Assembly (NCBI GenBank): GCA_964489885.1
Contig: CAZAZX010000009.1
Span: forward strand, 1 to 55,716
From: CAKOTZ01 sp964489885
GTDB lineage: Bacteria; Bacillota; Clostridia; TANB77; CAG-508
Length of the DNA stretch: 55,716 bases
Direction: 5' to 3'
Each line of letters opens with the position of its first letter. Positions within the stretch are counted from its first letter, which is position 1. The translations under genes were made by a program, and so were the position numbers. Shown here one piece after another: positions 1 through 9,177 of this stretch. The notes under the pieces were generated by a model, which made no database searches, was not told the DNA's origin, and was given only the letters and a program-made list of their open reading frames with translations.

Positions 1-87
1 ACGTACCGCTTGGTTTCTTAAAGGATTTATTGTTTACTTTTCAATGTACTCTTTCATCTTAAACTGTAGTGTTCTGTGCTGTCAACG
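1..87 (-). other. Leader of an outward-reading, probably rRNA, operon
   Basis: No ORF fits here. Read on the minus strand, this stretch follows a consensus promoter at 94-122 and contains CATTGAAAAGTAAACA and CTTTAAGAAACCAAGCGG. These resemble the conserved leader and spacer sequences of clostridial rRNA operons. The 16S gene itself would lie beyond position 1, so the identification is inference. Confidence 0.5.
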
Positions 88-93
88 TTACCT

Positions 94-122
94 ATTTTAG
101 CACACATATAAGCGGGTGTCAA
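94..122 (-). promoter_or_regulatory. Strong sigma-A promoter, probably for an rRNA operon
   Basis: On the minus strand TTGACA (122-117) and TAAAAT (99-94) are separated by 17 bp. The -35 box is perfect and the -10 box differs from consensus at one base. Transcription would leave the window to the left through the leader-like sequence at 1-87. Confidence 0.7.
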
Positions 123-241
123 TACTTTTTTCAAAAAGTTTTTTTATTTTTTTAAAAAAGTTTAAAAATGCCATTTTATAGCCCTTTTCGTGCTTATTAT
201 AACACAGATTTTATATAATATGCAAATAAATTTTAAAGTTT

Positions 242-271
242 TTGCACTTAATTCAAACTTTATGATATAAT
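242..271 (+). promoter_or_regulatory. Sigma-A promoter of the PstS-like gene
   Basis: TTGCAC (242-247) and a perfect TATAAT (266-271) are 18 bp apart. They lie about 40 bp upstream of the start at 315, which has an AAGGGGGA ribosome binding site. The promoter is divergent from the one at 94-122. Confidence 0.7.
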
Positions 272-314
272 AGCTTTATCAAAAATCTACAATATATATA
301 AGGGGGATTAAAAA

Positions 315-1272
315 ATGGTTGACTTTATTTACAAATATAGAAAAGCATTACTAGTTGTTTTAGCAATTATAATATGTTTATTGGCATATTTTATTTCTAT
401 AGCCATTTACAAGCAAGAGAATTTGGCAAATGAACAAAATGTAATTTCTGAAGATTCATTATATGAAATTGATGCATATCCAAAAGTAGATGCTTCTCCT
501 TCTTTGCAAAGTTTAGCTACTGCTTTTATGAAAAACTTTACTCGGAATTGAAGATATAGATGATGGTATTTTAACTGATTATAGTGATACTAATCGTGCT
601 TATGAAAAATTAATAAACGATGAGGTTGACTTAATACTTGCTACTGAACCTACTCAAGAACAGATTGCTAAAGCAAAGGAAAAAGGCGTTGAATTAAAAG
701 CCATTCCTATCGTTAAAGAAGGATTTGTTTTTTATGTTAATAGAGATAATAAAATTGATAATTTATCTTTGAGTCAAATTCAACAAATTTATGGTGGTTT
801 AATTACTAATTGGTCTGAACTTGGTGGAAATGACGAATCAATTGTAGCCTACCAAAGGCCAGCCAATTCAGCTTCTCAAAATGCAATGGCAACTCTTGTT
901 ATGAATGGAAAAAGCCTAATGGAAGCTCCAAAAGAAAATCTTACTGATTCTACTTCAACTATTACAAATTTTATTTCTGATTATAAAAACACAACAAATG
1001 CAATTGGATATTCTTATTATTTTTATGCAAGTGATATGTACCAATCCATTGACACAAATGTTACAAGCAACGTTAAACTATTAGGTATTGATGGTGTAAA
1101 GCCAACTAAAAAAACAATAAAAGACGAAACATATCCATTGCACACATCTTACTATATCATAATAAATGCAAATGATGATTCAGATTCTAAGGCAAAAATT
1201 CTCGCAGATCAAATGCTTTCTTCAAGAGGTCAATTGGTCGCAGAAAATGCAGGCTATATACCTGTAAAATAG
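315..1272 (+). CDS. PstS-like phosphate-type substrate-binding protein, read through a CGG +1 shift
   Basis: The protein would be about 318 residues once one base is skipped. An N-terminal membrane anchor (about residues 10-32) is followed by a PstS/PBP-like-2 binding fold. PKVDASPSLQSLATAF corresponds to the P-x-V-D-x-S ligand loop of phosphate-binding proteins, and later segments (DLILATEP, IYGGLITNWSELGG) are typical of the family. Frame 0 stops two codons after an in-frame CGG at 543-545 (ACT CGG AAT TGA). Skipping the C gives ACT GGA ATT GAA and joins the rest of the protein without loss. It is probably a lipid- or membrane-tethered anion sensor or uptake component rather than a complete Pst transporter, since pstCAB is not adjacent. 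The next gene starts 9 bp later, so the two are probably co-transcribed. A true pseudogene is the alternative. Confidence 0.75.
543..545 (+). other. In-frame CGG, +1 shift site (PstS-like gene)
   Basis: Codon 77 of the PstS-like ORF. Frame 0 reads CGG AAT TGA; skipping C gives GGA ATT GAA and restores homology. Confidence 0.8.
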
Positions 1273-1281
1273 GAGGTTAAT

Positions 1282-2997
1282 ATGTTTAATGAAAAAACTT
1301 TTTTAAAAACAAATAATAAGAACAATGGCAACAAAATATTTATAATAGCTTATGTAATTTTTATTATAGTTTTAATATATGTAACCGCATTAGCTGTTTC
1401 TATAAAAATAGATGCTTTAAAAAAAGAAAAAGCCAATACACCGTATGCATTTGAAGAAAACGATAAAACGCAAAAAACTGCAGGAGATTTAAAATTTGCG
1501 ATTGCTTCTTATGATGAAACTTATGACATAAACCCAATTAAATTTGTTTATAATTATGATATAGATGGCAATATTTCTACAAATGATGCTCCAGATTCTA
1601 ATCATACTTATAGAATTCAATTTCTTCAAATTGAAGGTTTAAAAAACAAAGATATACAATATTCAATAAATGAGAAATTAAAACAAAAAGCCTATGCTCT
1701 TGGTTTTAATGATAATAACGTAAATTGTATGGTTACGGCTAATTATTCAAATATTTTATCTGTATTATTATATAGCGGTTCTCAAATTGATACTCTAAAT
1801 GTAGACTTGAGTACTGGAAATGAAATTCATTTATCAGATGTGTTTGTTTCAAGTACTACTTTGAACTCATACTTGGAAAATGCATTTTATAAAACTTTGT
1901 TGTGGAGTAATATTTCAACACAAAGTCAACAAATTGTTGATAACGTATTAGACATAAGTAAAATTGATACATCATCTTATGAAGACAAATTAATCCAATT
2001 AATAAATAATTATTCAAATAATGCAGATACAACAAAATTTAATATTACAGAAAATTCTGTAAATGTTTATGGCCTTATTAATAAAGATATGATTAATGTA
2101 GATAATGTAGAAAATTATAGTTTGAATATCAACCTAATTGATTGTGCAAATGAAGTTGCTATTTATAAAAGATATTTAAAAAATTCAAACATATATGAAA
2201 ATACAAGTTTAGGATTAAATAATACAATTGTTTTCACTAAAAGTATTGCATCTGAGCCAAATACTCAGAGAATTAATTATGGAAAAATTGAAGATAATAT
2301 TTTCATAGAAGAAAATTTATACGAACCAGATGAAAAGCCTGAAAATATTGATACTTCTGTTGTTACTACTTATATAAAAAATGTTTCAGAAGATTTGAGA
2401 AATAATTTAAAAAATCAAACTTCTAATAATAAAGGTACATTTTATCAAAGGGCATATAACTACAACTATGATGCTGAAAATTCATTTTTTGTAATTAAAT
2501 CCACGTCTTACCAAGCAATGTCTTCAATTTCTTATTTTAAAACAGATGCATTTTTAGATTATATTAAATTGAAATCTACAGGTGCTACTGGATTAATTGG
2601 GTTTGATGACAGTGTTAAATCTAGATTTACAAACCTTGAAATTTTGCCAACAGTAAATGAAGAATATTATATTAGTACATCTGGTGATTTTCTTGGAAAA
2701 ACTTTAGATGAAGCTAAAACAAAACAAGCTGAAATAAAAGCTCAACAACAATTAGCAGAGCAATTACAAAACACTCAAAAAGAAAATGAAAGACTACAAC
2801 AACTATTAAATGAAACTCAACAGACAAATAATACAGTTGATACACCTTCACCTACTCAAGTTCAAGAATCTCCAGCTAATACAGTACATGAAACACCTGC
2901 TTATACAACAAATGTAACAAAAAATACTACTCCTACAGAAAATACTTCAGCAACAAATACCTCATTAAATTTAACAACAAATACAACAAACAATTAA
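1282..2997 (+). CDS. Membrane-anchored extracytoplasmic protein, DUF3298/RsiV-like, with coiled-coil and Thr/Asn-rich tail
   Basis: The protein has 571 residues and starts behind an AGGAGG ribosome binding site. One transmembrane helix (about residues 19-41) follows a short cytoplasmic lysine/asparagine-rich head. The exterior part contains segments like those of DUF3298/RsiV proteins (YRIQFLQIEGLKNKDIQYSI, then IDTLNVDLSTGNEIHLSDVF). A glutamine-rich coiled coil (about 470-510, AQQQLAEQLQNTQKENERL) leads into a low-complexity tail rich in threonine, asparagine and proline. It is co-transcribed with the PstS-like gene and ends in a terminator. The domain match is from memory of the family and is an inference; substrate and partner are unknown. 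Confidence 0.7.
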   Translation: MFNEKTFLKTNNKNNGNKIFIIAYVIFIIVLIYVTALAVSIKIDALKKEKANTPYAFEENDKTQKTAGDLKFAIASYDETYDINPIKFVYNYDIDGNISTNDAPDSNHTYRIQFLQIEGLKNKDIQYSINEKLKQKAYALGFNDNNVNCMVTANYSNILSVLLYSGSQIDTLNVDLSTGNEIHLSDVFVSSTTLNSYLENAFYKTLLWSNISTQSQQIVDNVLDISKIDTSSYEDKLIQLINNYSNNADTTKFNITENSVNVYGLINKDMINVDNVENYSLNINLIDCANEVAIYKRYLKNSNIYENTSLGLNNTIVFTKSIASEPNTQRINYGKIEDNIFIEENLYEPDEKPENIDTSVVTTYIKNVSEDLRNNLKNQTSNNKGTFYQRAYNYNYDAENSFFVIKSTSYQAMSSISYFKTDAFLDYIKLKSTGATGLIGFDDSVKSRFTNLEILPTVNEEYYISTSGDFLGKTLDEAKTKQAEIKAQQQLAEQLQNTQKENERLQQLLNETQQTNNTVDTPSPTQVQESPANTVHETPAYTTNVTKNTTPTENTSATNTSLNLTTNTTNN

Positions 2998-3007
2998 AAA
3001 ATTAATT

Positions 3008-3044
3008 GGATGCTTTTGGAGAATATTCCAAAGGCATCCTTTTA
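3008..3044. terminator. Bidirectional rho-independent terminator
   Basis: GGATGCTTTTGG and CCAAAGGCATCC form a 12-bp stem with an 8-base loop, followed by TTTT. It lies between convergent genes (the 1282-2997 gene and spoIVA). AT-rich flanks could serve both strands. Confidence 0.8.
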
Positions 3045-3080
3045 TATGGTTCTTATTTATTCATATTATTATTCTAGCTT

Positions 3081-4559
3081 TTATAATATAATGCAAATTA
3101 ATCCTCCGCTTCCCTCGTTTACTATTCTTTCCAGTGTTTCTTGAAGCTTTCCTTGTGCATCTTCAGGCATTCTAGATAGTTTGTTTTGTAAGCCTTCATT
3201 TACAAGTTCATGTAAACTTTTTCCAAATATATTAGATTCCCATATTTTTTTAGGGTCATTTTCAAATTCTGATAATAAATAATTAACTAATTCCTCTGAT
3301 TGTTTTTCACTTCCTACTATTGGAGAAACTTCAGTTTCAATATTTGCCTTAATCAAATGTATACTTGGTGCCTTTGCCTTCAATTTTACTCCAAATCTAG
3401 AACCCTGTTTTACAATTTCAGGTTCCTCCAATATTAAATCATCCATTGTTGGAGTAACAACACCATAACCTTTATTTTTCACTTCCTCTAATGCGTATTC
3501 TATTTTACTATATTCTTTTTTAATATTCGCTAAATTACTTATAATTGAAAACAGATCTGCTTCGTTTGTTACTTCAACACCTGAAATTTCTGTCAAAACC
3601 TTATAAAATAATTCGTCTTTTAAGTTTATTTTTACTGTAACACTGCCATTTCCTAATTCAATTGAATTTATTATCGAACCAGTTACAATATCGGTATTTT
3701 TAAGTTTATCAACGCATCCGTTTACTTGTTTTAATGTTTCAATATTTTGAAAAGCATCTTTAATTTCATTATGTAGTTCTTCTTTTATCCAATTATCGTC
3801 ATCTAAGGCTTCAACCCACTTAGGATAATCTAAATTTATTCTCTCTACTGGAAATTCGTATAATAATTTTCCAAAAATATCATTTATATCTTCTATACCT
3901 AAAGTTTCGCAATTTGTTGGTATTACAGATGTTTGATATTTTTCTTCTAGTCTATTAGCAAGCTCTTGAGTATAATCTGAATAGGGATCATCTGCATTTA
4001 GCAATATAACAAATGGTTTATTTATCTCTTTTAATTCTCTTACGACTCTTTCTTCGGCTTCAATATAATCTTGTCTTGGAATATCTGTTACAGTTCCATC
4101 TGTAGTAACCAATATTCCAATACTTGAGTGCTCTTGAATTACTTTTTTTGTTCCAATTTCGGCTGCTTGATCAAAAGGCATTTCTTCATCTGACCATGGT
4201 GTTTTTACCATCCTTGGCATCTCATCTTCCAAATATCCTATTGCATTATTTACTAAATAACCTACGCAATCAACTAATCTAACTTTTAAATTTAAATTTT
4301 GATTTAATCTAATTTCAACTGCTTCATTTGGCACAAATTTCGGTTCTGTTGTCATAATTGTCCTTCCAGCAGCACTTTGAGGCAATTCATCTTTTGCTCT
4401 CTCTTTCTTATATTCATTTTCAATATTTGGAATTACCAGTAAATCCATAAATCTTTTTATAAATGTAGATTTTCCTGTTCTTACTGGTCCAACAACTCCT
4501 ACATATATATCGCCATCTGTTCTTTTTGCTATATCTTCATATATCTCCAAATTTTCCAT
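3081..4559 (-). CDS. spoIVA: Stage IV sporulation protein A (spore coat morphogenetic ATPase)
   Basis: The protein has 492 residues, the usual length for SpoIVA. SpoIVA is the ATP-hydrolysing protein that polymerises on the outer forespore membrane and forms the base on which the coat is built. The Walker A motif GPVRTGKST lies at about residues 24-32, followed by the family-typical AAGRTIMTTEPKFVPNEAV and a Walker B-like LVDCVGYLV. The C-terminus (EGSGGLICIIL) matches the membrane-targeting end of the family. It starts with ATG behind an AGGAGG site (AGGAGGTTTATATTATATG). It is divergent from the ger operon, which fits a sporulation/germination region. It contains no in-frame CGG. Confidence 0.97.
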   Translation of the reverse strand: MENLEIYEDIAKRTDGDIYVGVVGPVRTGKSTFIKRFMDLLVIPNIENEYKKERAKDELPQSAAGRTIMTTEPKFVPNEAVEIRLNQNLNLKVRLVDCVGYLVNNAIGYLEDEMPRMVKTPWSDEEMPFDQAAEIGTKKVIQEHSSIGILVTTDGTVTDIPRQDYIEAEERVVRELKEINKPFVILLNADDPYSDYTQELANRLEEKYQTSVIPTNCETLGIEDINDIFGKLLYEFPVERINLDYPKWVEALDDDNWIKEELHNEIKDAFQNIETLKQVNGCVDKLKNTDIVTGSIINSIELGNGSVTVKINLKDELFYKVLTEISGVEVTNEADLFSIISNLANIKKEYSKIEYALEEVKNKGYGVVTPTMDDLILEEPEIVKQGSRFGVKLKAKAPSIHLIKANIETEVSPIVGSEKQSEELVNYLLSEFENDPKKIWESNIFGKSLHELVNEGLQNKLSRMPEDAQGKLQETLERIVNEGSGGLICIIL

Positions 4560-4729
4560 ATAATATAAACCTCCTAAAAAAGTATGTACAAATTAAACTT
4601 TAATTAATTTATATTAGTTTAATTTTGAAATATACCATTTTTTAAATAAAATATATTTTTAATCTAAAAATGTAAATGTATATATTTTCAAATTTGGGTT
4701 ATTACTATTCTAAAAGGAAAGGATTTCTA

Positions 4730-6412
4730 ATGAACAAGCTTAAAAATATTTTTAACAATATATTTTTATACAATGAAACAAAAAAATATGACTTTACTTT
4801 GCCAGACACCACTTCTGTAACTCCTGAAGAAAGTAAAGTTGAATCTAATATAAAAGTATCTGAAGATATATCAAAAAATATAGAACAAATAAAAATAAAA
4901 TATAATTCTCTTATTAATAGCGATGTTATTACAAGAAACTTTACATTAATTGCATCTAATAAAGAATATAAAGCATTTTTAATATATATAGATGGTATGT
5001 CTGACACAAAAATAATTAATGATTTTGTTTTAAAACCTTTAATGTTAAGAAGTAAAGCTAATACCTTTGATGCTAATCCCGAAAAACCTCTTCCTAAAAA
5101 CCCATTTATAAAAATACGTAAATCATTTAATTTAGAAGATTACATTTATAAAAGCTTACTACCTCAAAACGATATTAAAAAGAAAAATGATTTTAATGAA
5201 CTAATGTCAGATATCAATTCTGGTAATTGTGTTCTGTTTGTTGATACACTAAATATTGCCTTTAGCTTAGAAACAAAGGGATTCAAATCTAGAAGTATTA
5301 GTACACCAAATAATGAAGTTATTGTTCGTGGCTCCCAAGAAGCCTTTGTTGAAGTTATAAGGACAAACACTTCTATTTTAAGAAGACTTGTTAATAATGA
5401 AAATTTGGTAATTGAAAACATAGATGTTGGTAAGCTAAGTAAAACCAAAGTTGCCGTATGCTACTTGAAAAATATTGCGAACACAGATTTAGTTTCAGAA
5501 GTTAAATTCCGTATTAACAACTTAGATATTGATTCTCTTATTTCATCAGGACAGCTTGAACAGCTAATACAAGATAATGGTTCGAGCCTGCCACAAATGA
5601 TTGCAACAGAAAGACCTGATAGAGCCGTAAATCATCTATTTGAAGGAAGAGTCATAATAATAGTTAATGGTAGTCCTTATGTATTAATTGCTCCATGTGT
5701 TTTAGTAGATTTTATAAGCAGTCCTGAGGACTTTAATTTGAAACATCAGTACTCTAATATGCTTAGAATTATGCGCTTAATAGCAACATTCTTTTCTTTA
5801 TTACTACCATCATTATATCTTTCAATATCAGTTTATCATCAAGAACTAATACCTACTCCTCTTTTATTTGCAATTGCTTCTTCTAGAGAAACAGTTCCAT
5901 TTTCCATTTTCTTTGAAATTATATTGATGGAAATATCTTTTGAATTGATAAGAGAAGCAGGGCTTCGTGTTCCGTCACCAATTGGACCTACCATTGGAAT
6001 TGTAGGTGCTTTAATTTTAGGAGAAGCAGCAGTCAGTGCTGATATAGTAAGTCCAATTTTAATAATAATTATTGCTATAACTGGAATATGCTCATTTGCA
6101 GTACCTGATTTTTCATTAAGTTTTTCAGTTCGTCTATGGCGTTTTGCATTTTTATTGCTTGGATATATTGCTGGAATGCTTGGGATTGCTGCTGGTATAT
6201 TTGTTGCAATGTGTGTACTTGCAAATCTAAAATCTTTTGGTGTCCCATATACAGCTCCTTATTTACCTTCTAGCAATAAAAAGATAAGAAACACATTTTT
6301 GGTTCAACCTATATGGAAACGAGATAATCGTGGCGATTTCTTAAATTCCAAGAAAATAAAGGAAAAGGCAGATTTAAGTATAAACTGGAAAAAGCCTCAA
6401 GGAGGTAACTAA
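4730..6412 (+). CDS. gerA: Spore germination protein GerA (A subunit of germinant receptor)
   Basis: The protein has about 560 residues. GerA-type A subunits sit in the spore inner membrane, where with B and C subunits they sense nutrients and trigger germination. A hydrophilic N-terminal domain (to about residue 300) includes the family segments SLLPQNDIKKK and GNCVLFVDTLN. Several membrane helices follow, with LYLSISVYHQELIPTPLL, ETVPFSIFFEIILMEISFEL and the proline-rich VPSPIGPTIGIVGALILG region. I chose ATG 4730 (MNKLKN) because AAAGGAAAGG precedes it; an in-frame ATG at 4676 has no ribosome binding site. It is the first gene of a gerABC operon, with 2 bp to gerB. Confidence 0.95.
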   Translation: MNKLKNIFNNIFLYNETKKYDFTLPDTTSVTPEESKVESNIKVSEDISKNIEQIKIKYNSLINSDVITRNFTLIASNKEYKAFLIYIDGMSDTKIINDFVLKPLMLRSKANTFDANPEKPLPKNPFIKIRKSFNLEDYIYKSLLPQNDIKKKNDFNELMSDINSGNCVLFVDTLNIAFSLETKGFKSRSISTPNNEVIVRGSQEAFVEVIRTNTSILRRLVNNENLVIENIDVGKLSKTKVAVCYLKNIANTDLVSEVKFRINNLDIDSLISSGQLEQLIQDNGSSLPQMIATERPDRAVNHLFEGRVIIIVNGSPYVLIAPCVLVDFISSPEDFNLKHQYSNMLRIMRLIATFFSLLLPSLYLSISVYHQELIPTPLLFAIASSRETVPFSIFFEIILMEISFELIREAGLRVPSPIGPTIGIVGALILGEAAVSADIVSPILIIIIAITGICSFAVPDFSLSFSVRLWRFAFLLLGYIAGMLGIAAGIFVAMCVLANLKSFGVPYTAPYLPSSNKKIRNTFLVQPIWKRDNRGDFLNSKKIKEKADLSINWKKPQGGN

Positions 6413-6414
6413 CT

Positions 6415-7488
6415 TTGGATTTAGTAAAAATTTGTAAAACAGAAGCAGTTTGTTTAATTTTAATAGCAACTGTTAATCAAGTTATTATCGGTGCTCCTAA
6501 AACAATTTTAAGTTCAAGTGGCTCTGCTTCCTTAATAAGTACTTTTTTAATTTTTATACTTGCTTTACTTATAGTATTAGTTATAGCTAAACTTTTTGAA
6601 AAATTTAAATCATTAGATATCATTGATGTTTCATCTTTTCTGGGAGGAAAATTTTTAAAAACAGTTATTGCTATAGCATATTGGGGTTTATTCTTTTTAT
6701 CATCACTTACTTGTTTAAGCTATATAATAGAATTTTTAGCAACCGTGTATTTTAAGAATTATGACATCATATTTTTAACATTATTTTTCCTCATCACCAC
6801 ATCTTTTGCTGTTCAAAAGGGATTAGGTGCTATTTCAAAAGTTAACTACTTTTTTACAATTCTTTCTTTTATAGCAATTATTGCCTTAGTTATTGGTGCA
6901 TTTCCACATTTTGTTCCTGAAAGGGTTTTCCCAGTATTAGGGGATGGAGCTAAAAATGTTTTTCTTATAAACTTTAGTAATATATTTGCTTTTGGTGGAA
7001 TTTCTTATTTAATGTTTATAATGCCATTATTAAAAAATAATAAAGATTTTAAAGAAATCTCTATTATTTCAGTAATTATTTCATTTATATATTTGTTTAT
7101 AAGTGTTTTATGTGTTTTATTAGCTTTTCCTGTTATTGCAACAAGTAGTGATTTATTTGTAGTTTATATTATCACAAAAATTATAGAATATAATGAATTT
7201 TTGGAAAGAACAGATGCAATTTTTATTTTTTTCTGGCTGCTATCTGTATTTTCTTATTTAAGTATAAATCTATTTTTTATGCAAAAAACTTTTGCAAAAA
7301 TTACGCACATAACAAATCCAAATGTATTATCATTGCCGTTTTCTGCTATTTTGCTAGGATGTTTGCCATTAATAAAAGATGTTTCTATATACTATTTTAT
7401 TTATAATTTTGCTTTAAAATGGTATTTTATTATATTAATTTTAATTAGTATTTTAATTCTTGTATTTGCAAACATAAAAAAACGATAA
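6415..7488 (+). CDS. gerB: Spore germination permease-like protein GerB (B subunit)
   Basis: The protein has 357 residues and about ten transmembrane helices, as in the GerAB/APC-superfamily B subunits that bind the germinant within the membrane. Near the start, VNQVIIGAPKTILSSSGS contains the helix-break segment expected in TM1 of this family. The start is TTG at 6415, 2 bp after the gerA stop, with GGAGG in the gerA tail, so translation is probably coupled. The only CGG in the gene is out of frame (ATC GGT). Confidence 0.93.
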   Translation: MDLVKICKTEAVCLILIATVNQVIIGAPKTILSSSGSASLISTFLIFILALLIVLVIAKLFEKFKSLDIIDVSSFLGGKFLKTVIAIAYWGLFFLSSLTCLSYIIEFLATVYFKNYDIIFLTLFFLITTSFAVQKGLGAISKVNYFFTILSFIAIIALVIGAFPHFVPERVFPVLGDGAKNVFLINFSNIFAFGGISYLMFIMPLLKNNKDFKEISIISVIISFIYLFISVLCVLLAFPVIATSSDLFVVYIITKIIEYNEFLERTDAIFIFFWLLSVFSYLSINLFFMQKTFAKITHITNPNVLSLPFSAILLGCLPLIKDVSIYYFIYNFALKWYFIILILISILILVFANIKKR

Positions 7489-7518
7489 TATCATTACTAT
7501 TGAAAGGATCTTCGTATT

Positions 7519-8764
7519 ATGAAAAAAAAAATAATTATTCTTCTTATTTCTATACTGCCTCTTTTATGTTTAAGTGGATGTAGCCAAAATTCAAGTAGTA
7601 TTGAAGATTTAGCTTATGTTATTGCAATAGGTGTTGATAAAGGAGATAATAATAACTTAAAATTATCGTTACAATTTGCGACACCTTCTTCTAGTAGCTC
7701 AGGTGGTGATAGTTCTTCTTCAGGTTCTTCTTCAAGCCCTTCTGAATCCAAGATAAGTAGTGCAGAATGTTCATCTATTGATTCTGGAATTAGTTTAATT
7801 AATAGCTATATAAGTAAAAAAATTAATTTATCGCACTGTAAAGTTGTTGTTTTTTCAGAAGAACTTTCAAATGAGCGGAATTAAAGATGAAATATATACT
7901 TTATTAAATAATATTCAAGTTAGACCTGATTGTAGTATGATAGTTAGTAGGTGTGATGCATACGATTTTTTAAATAATTCTAAACCTAATTTAATAAATT
8001 TAGTTGAACGTTACTATGAAGTTGTAGTTACCTCTGGAGAGTATACTGGCTATTCTTTGAACATAAAGCTTTCTGATTTTTATTCTATGTTAATGGAACC
8101 ATCAATTCAACCTATTGCTATATTAGGCGGTATAAATGTTAAGCAAATTCAAAAAAAGAATGGTAGCGAAAACTTTGTAGATAAAGATAGTAGCTACAAA
8201 GCTGGCGAAGCTTTAGTTGATGACAAAAACAGTTTAGAAATTATGGGAATTGCTGTTTTTAAGGATGATAAGCTAGTTGGTGAGTTAAATGGCATTGAAA
8301 CAATTGCGCATCTTCTGTTAACTGATCAATTAAACGATTGTACAGTAAATGTGTCAGACCCTTTTAATGAAAATTCAGTTATTACCTTATCAATTAATGA
8401 ACAAAAAACTCCACAAAATAGAGTTCGTATGGTAAATAATTCCCCATATATAGAATCTAAAATATATCTAAATGCTAATATACTTTCTTTAAATAATAAC
8501 TCGGATTATTCAGATGATGAAAATTTAAAAATTTTGGGAAAATACGTCGATAGTTATATTAAATCTCATGTTGAATCTTATTTATACAAAACATCAAAAG
8601 AATTAAATTCAGATATAATTGGTTTTGGCAGAAAAACATGGATTTATTCGCTAGATTTAAACAATTGGTCTAAAAGAAATTGGTTAGATAATTATAAAAA
8701 TTCAATATTTAATGTACAAGTATACACTAATGTCAAAAATTCTTTTTTAATTTTAAAAACTTGA
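7519..8764 (+). CDS. gerC: Germination lipoprotein GerC (C subunit), read through a CGG +1 shift
   Basis: The protein would be about 414 residues once one base is skipped. The signal peptide ends in a lipobox (CLSGC, Cys about 21), followed by the Ger(x)C start IEDLAYVIAIGVDKG. A serine/glycine-rich stretch (about residues 55-78) interrupts the N-terminal domain and is unusual. The conserved GIKDEIYTLLNNIQVRPDC comes after the shift. Frame 0 stops two codons after CGG at 7876-7878 (GAG CGG AAT TAA); skipping C gives GAG GGA ATT AAA and restores the family sequence. It is the third gene of gerABC, 30 bp after gerB, with an AAAGGATC site. Without the shift the receptor would lack a C subunit. 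Confidence 0.9.
7876..7878 (+). other. In-frame CGG, +1 shift site (gerC)
   Basis: Frame 0 reads GAG CGG AAT TAA. Skipping C gives GAG GGA ATT AAA (E G I K), the conserved segment of GerC proteins. Confidence 0.85.
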
Positions 8765-8778
8765 TTTATGGAGGGAAT

Positions 8779-8946
8779 ATGAAAATAGTTATATTGTTTT
8801 TAAGTATTTGGATTTTTATAAAAACCGTTAGTTATGGGTTATTTGAAATAAAACAAAACAAAAATAAATTTGGTGGAGTAATGGTTATTATACTTGCTCT
8901 TATCTCAAGCATATTTCCAAATACAGTTATGTGGATTCTTATGTAA
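8779..8946 (+). CDS. Small membrane protein at the end of the ger operon
   Basis: The protein has 55 residues and is preceded by GGAGGG at a good distance from ATG 8779. Two hydrophobic helices (about residues 2-20 and 36-54) flank a short basic/polar loop (EIKQNKNKFGG). It follows gerC by 14 bp and precedes the operon terminator, so it is probably part of the germination operon. Small two-helix proteins are known as extra (D-type) subunits of some germinant receptors, but I cannot show homology. Confidence 0.6.
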   Translation: MKIVILFLSIWIFIKTVSYGLFEIKQNKNKFGGVMVIILALISSIFPNTVMWILM

Positions 8947-8999
8947 ACTAAAGAACATCAAGCAAGTTTTTATTTCTCTTGGCTTGATGTTCTTTAGTT
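8947..8999. terminator. Bidirectional terminator between the ger operon and the ferredoxin gene
   Basis: ACTAAAGAACATCAAGC (8948-8964) is repeated as its exact inverse at 8982-8998, followed by TTGCTTTTATT. The 17-bp stem separates two convergent transcripts. Confidence 0.85.
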
Positions 9000-9003
9000 G
9001 CTT

Positions 9004-9177
9004 TTATTCCTCTATTTGTGGTGCATCTACAGGGCATACTGCATTACACGTTCCACATTCAATACATTGCTCTTTATCTATAACAAATCTTTCTTCGCCT
9101 TCAGATATGCAACTTACAGGGCAAGAACCTGCACAAGCTCCACATTTAATACAATTTTCATTGATTTTATATGCCAT
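9004..9177 (-). CDS. 2[4Fe-4S] ferredoxin
   Basis: The protein has 57 residues, the classic clostridial ferredoxin size. Two cluster-binding motifs, CIKCGACAGSCPV and CIECGTCNAVCPV, each have the C-x2-C-x2-C-x3-C-P pattern. It would carry low-potential electrons in the cytoplasm. ATG 9177 (MAYKIN) is preferred over 9189 because GGTGG lies upstream. The start overlaps the last 11 bases of the PSP1 gene, suggesting translational coupling in a holB-PSP1-ferredoxin operon. Confidence 0.93.
   Translation of the reverse strand: MAYKINENCIKCGACAGSCPVSCISEGEERFVIDKEQCIECGTCNAVCPVDAPQIEE

Noticed and set aside
315..1272. Pseudogene call for the PstS-like gene and the nine other frameshifted genes
   Set aside because: Each has a single kind of lesion (CGG before GGN), no other stops or deletions, intact conserved residues on both sides, and several are probably essential. 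Random decay would give mixed lesions.
4560..4729. Specific sigma-E or sigma-G promoters for spoIVA and gerA
   Set aside because: Expected from family knowledge, but the sequence is too AT-rich to choose boxes with confidence; one candidate CATACTTT lies too close to the spoIVA ribosome binding site.
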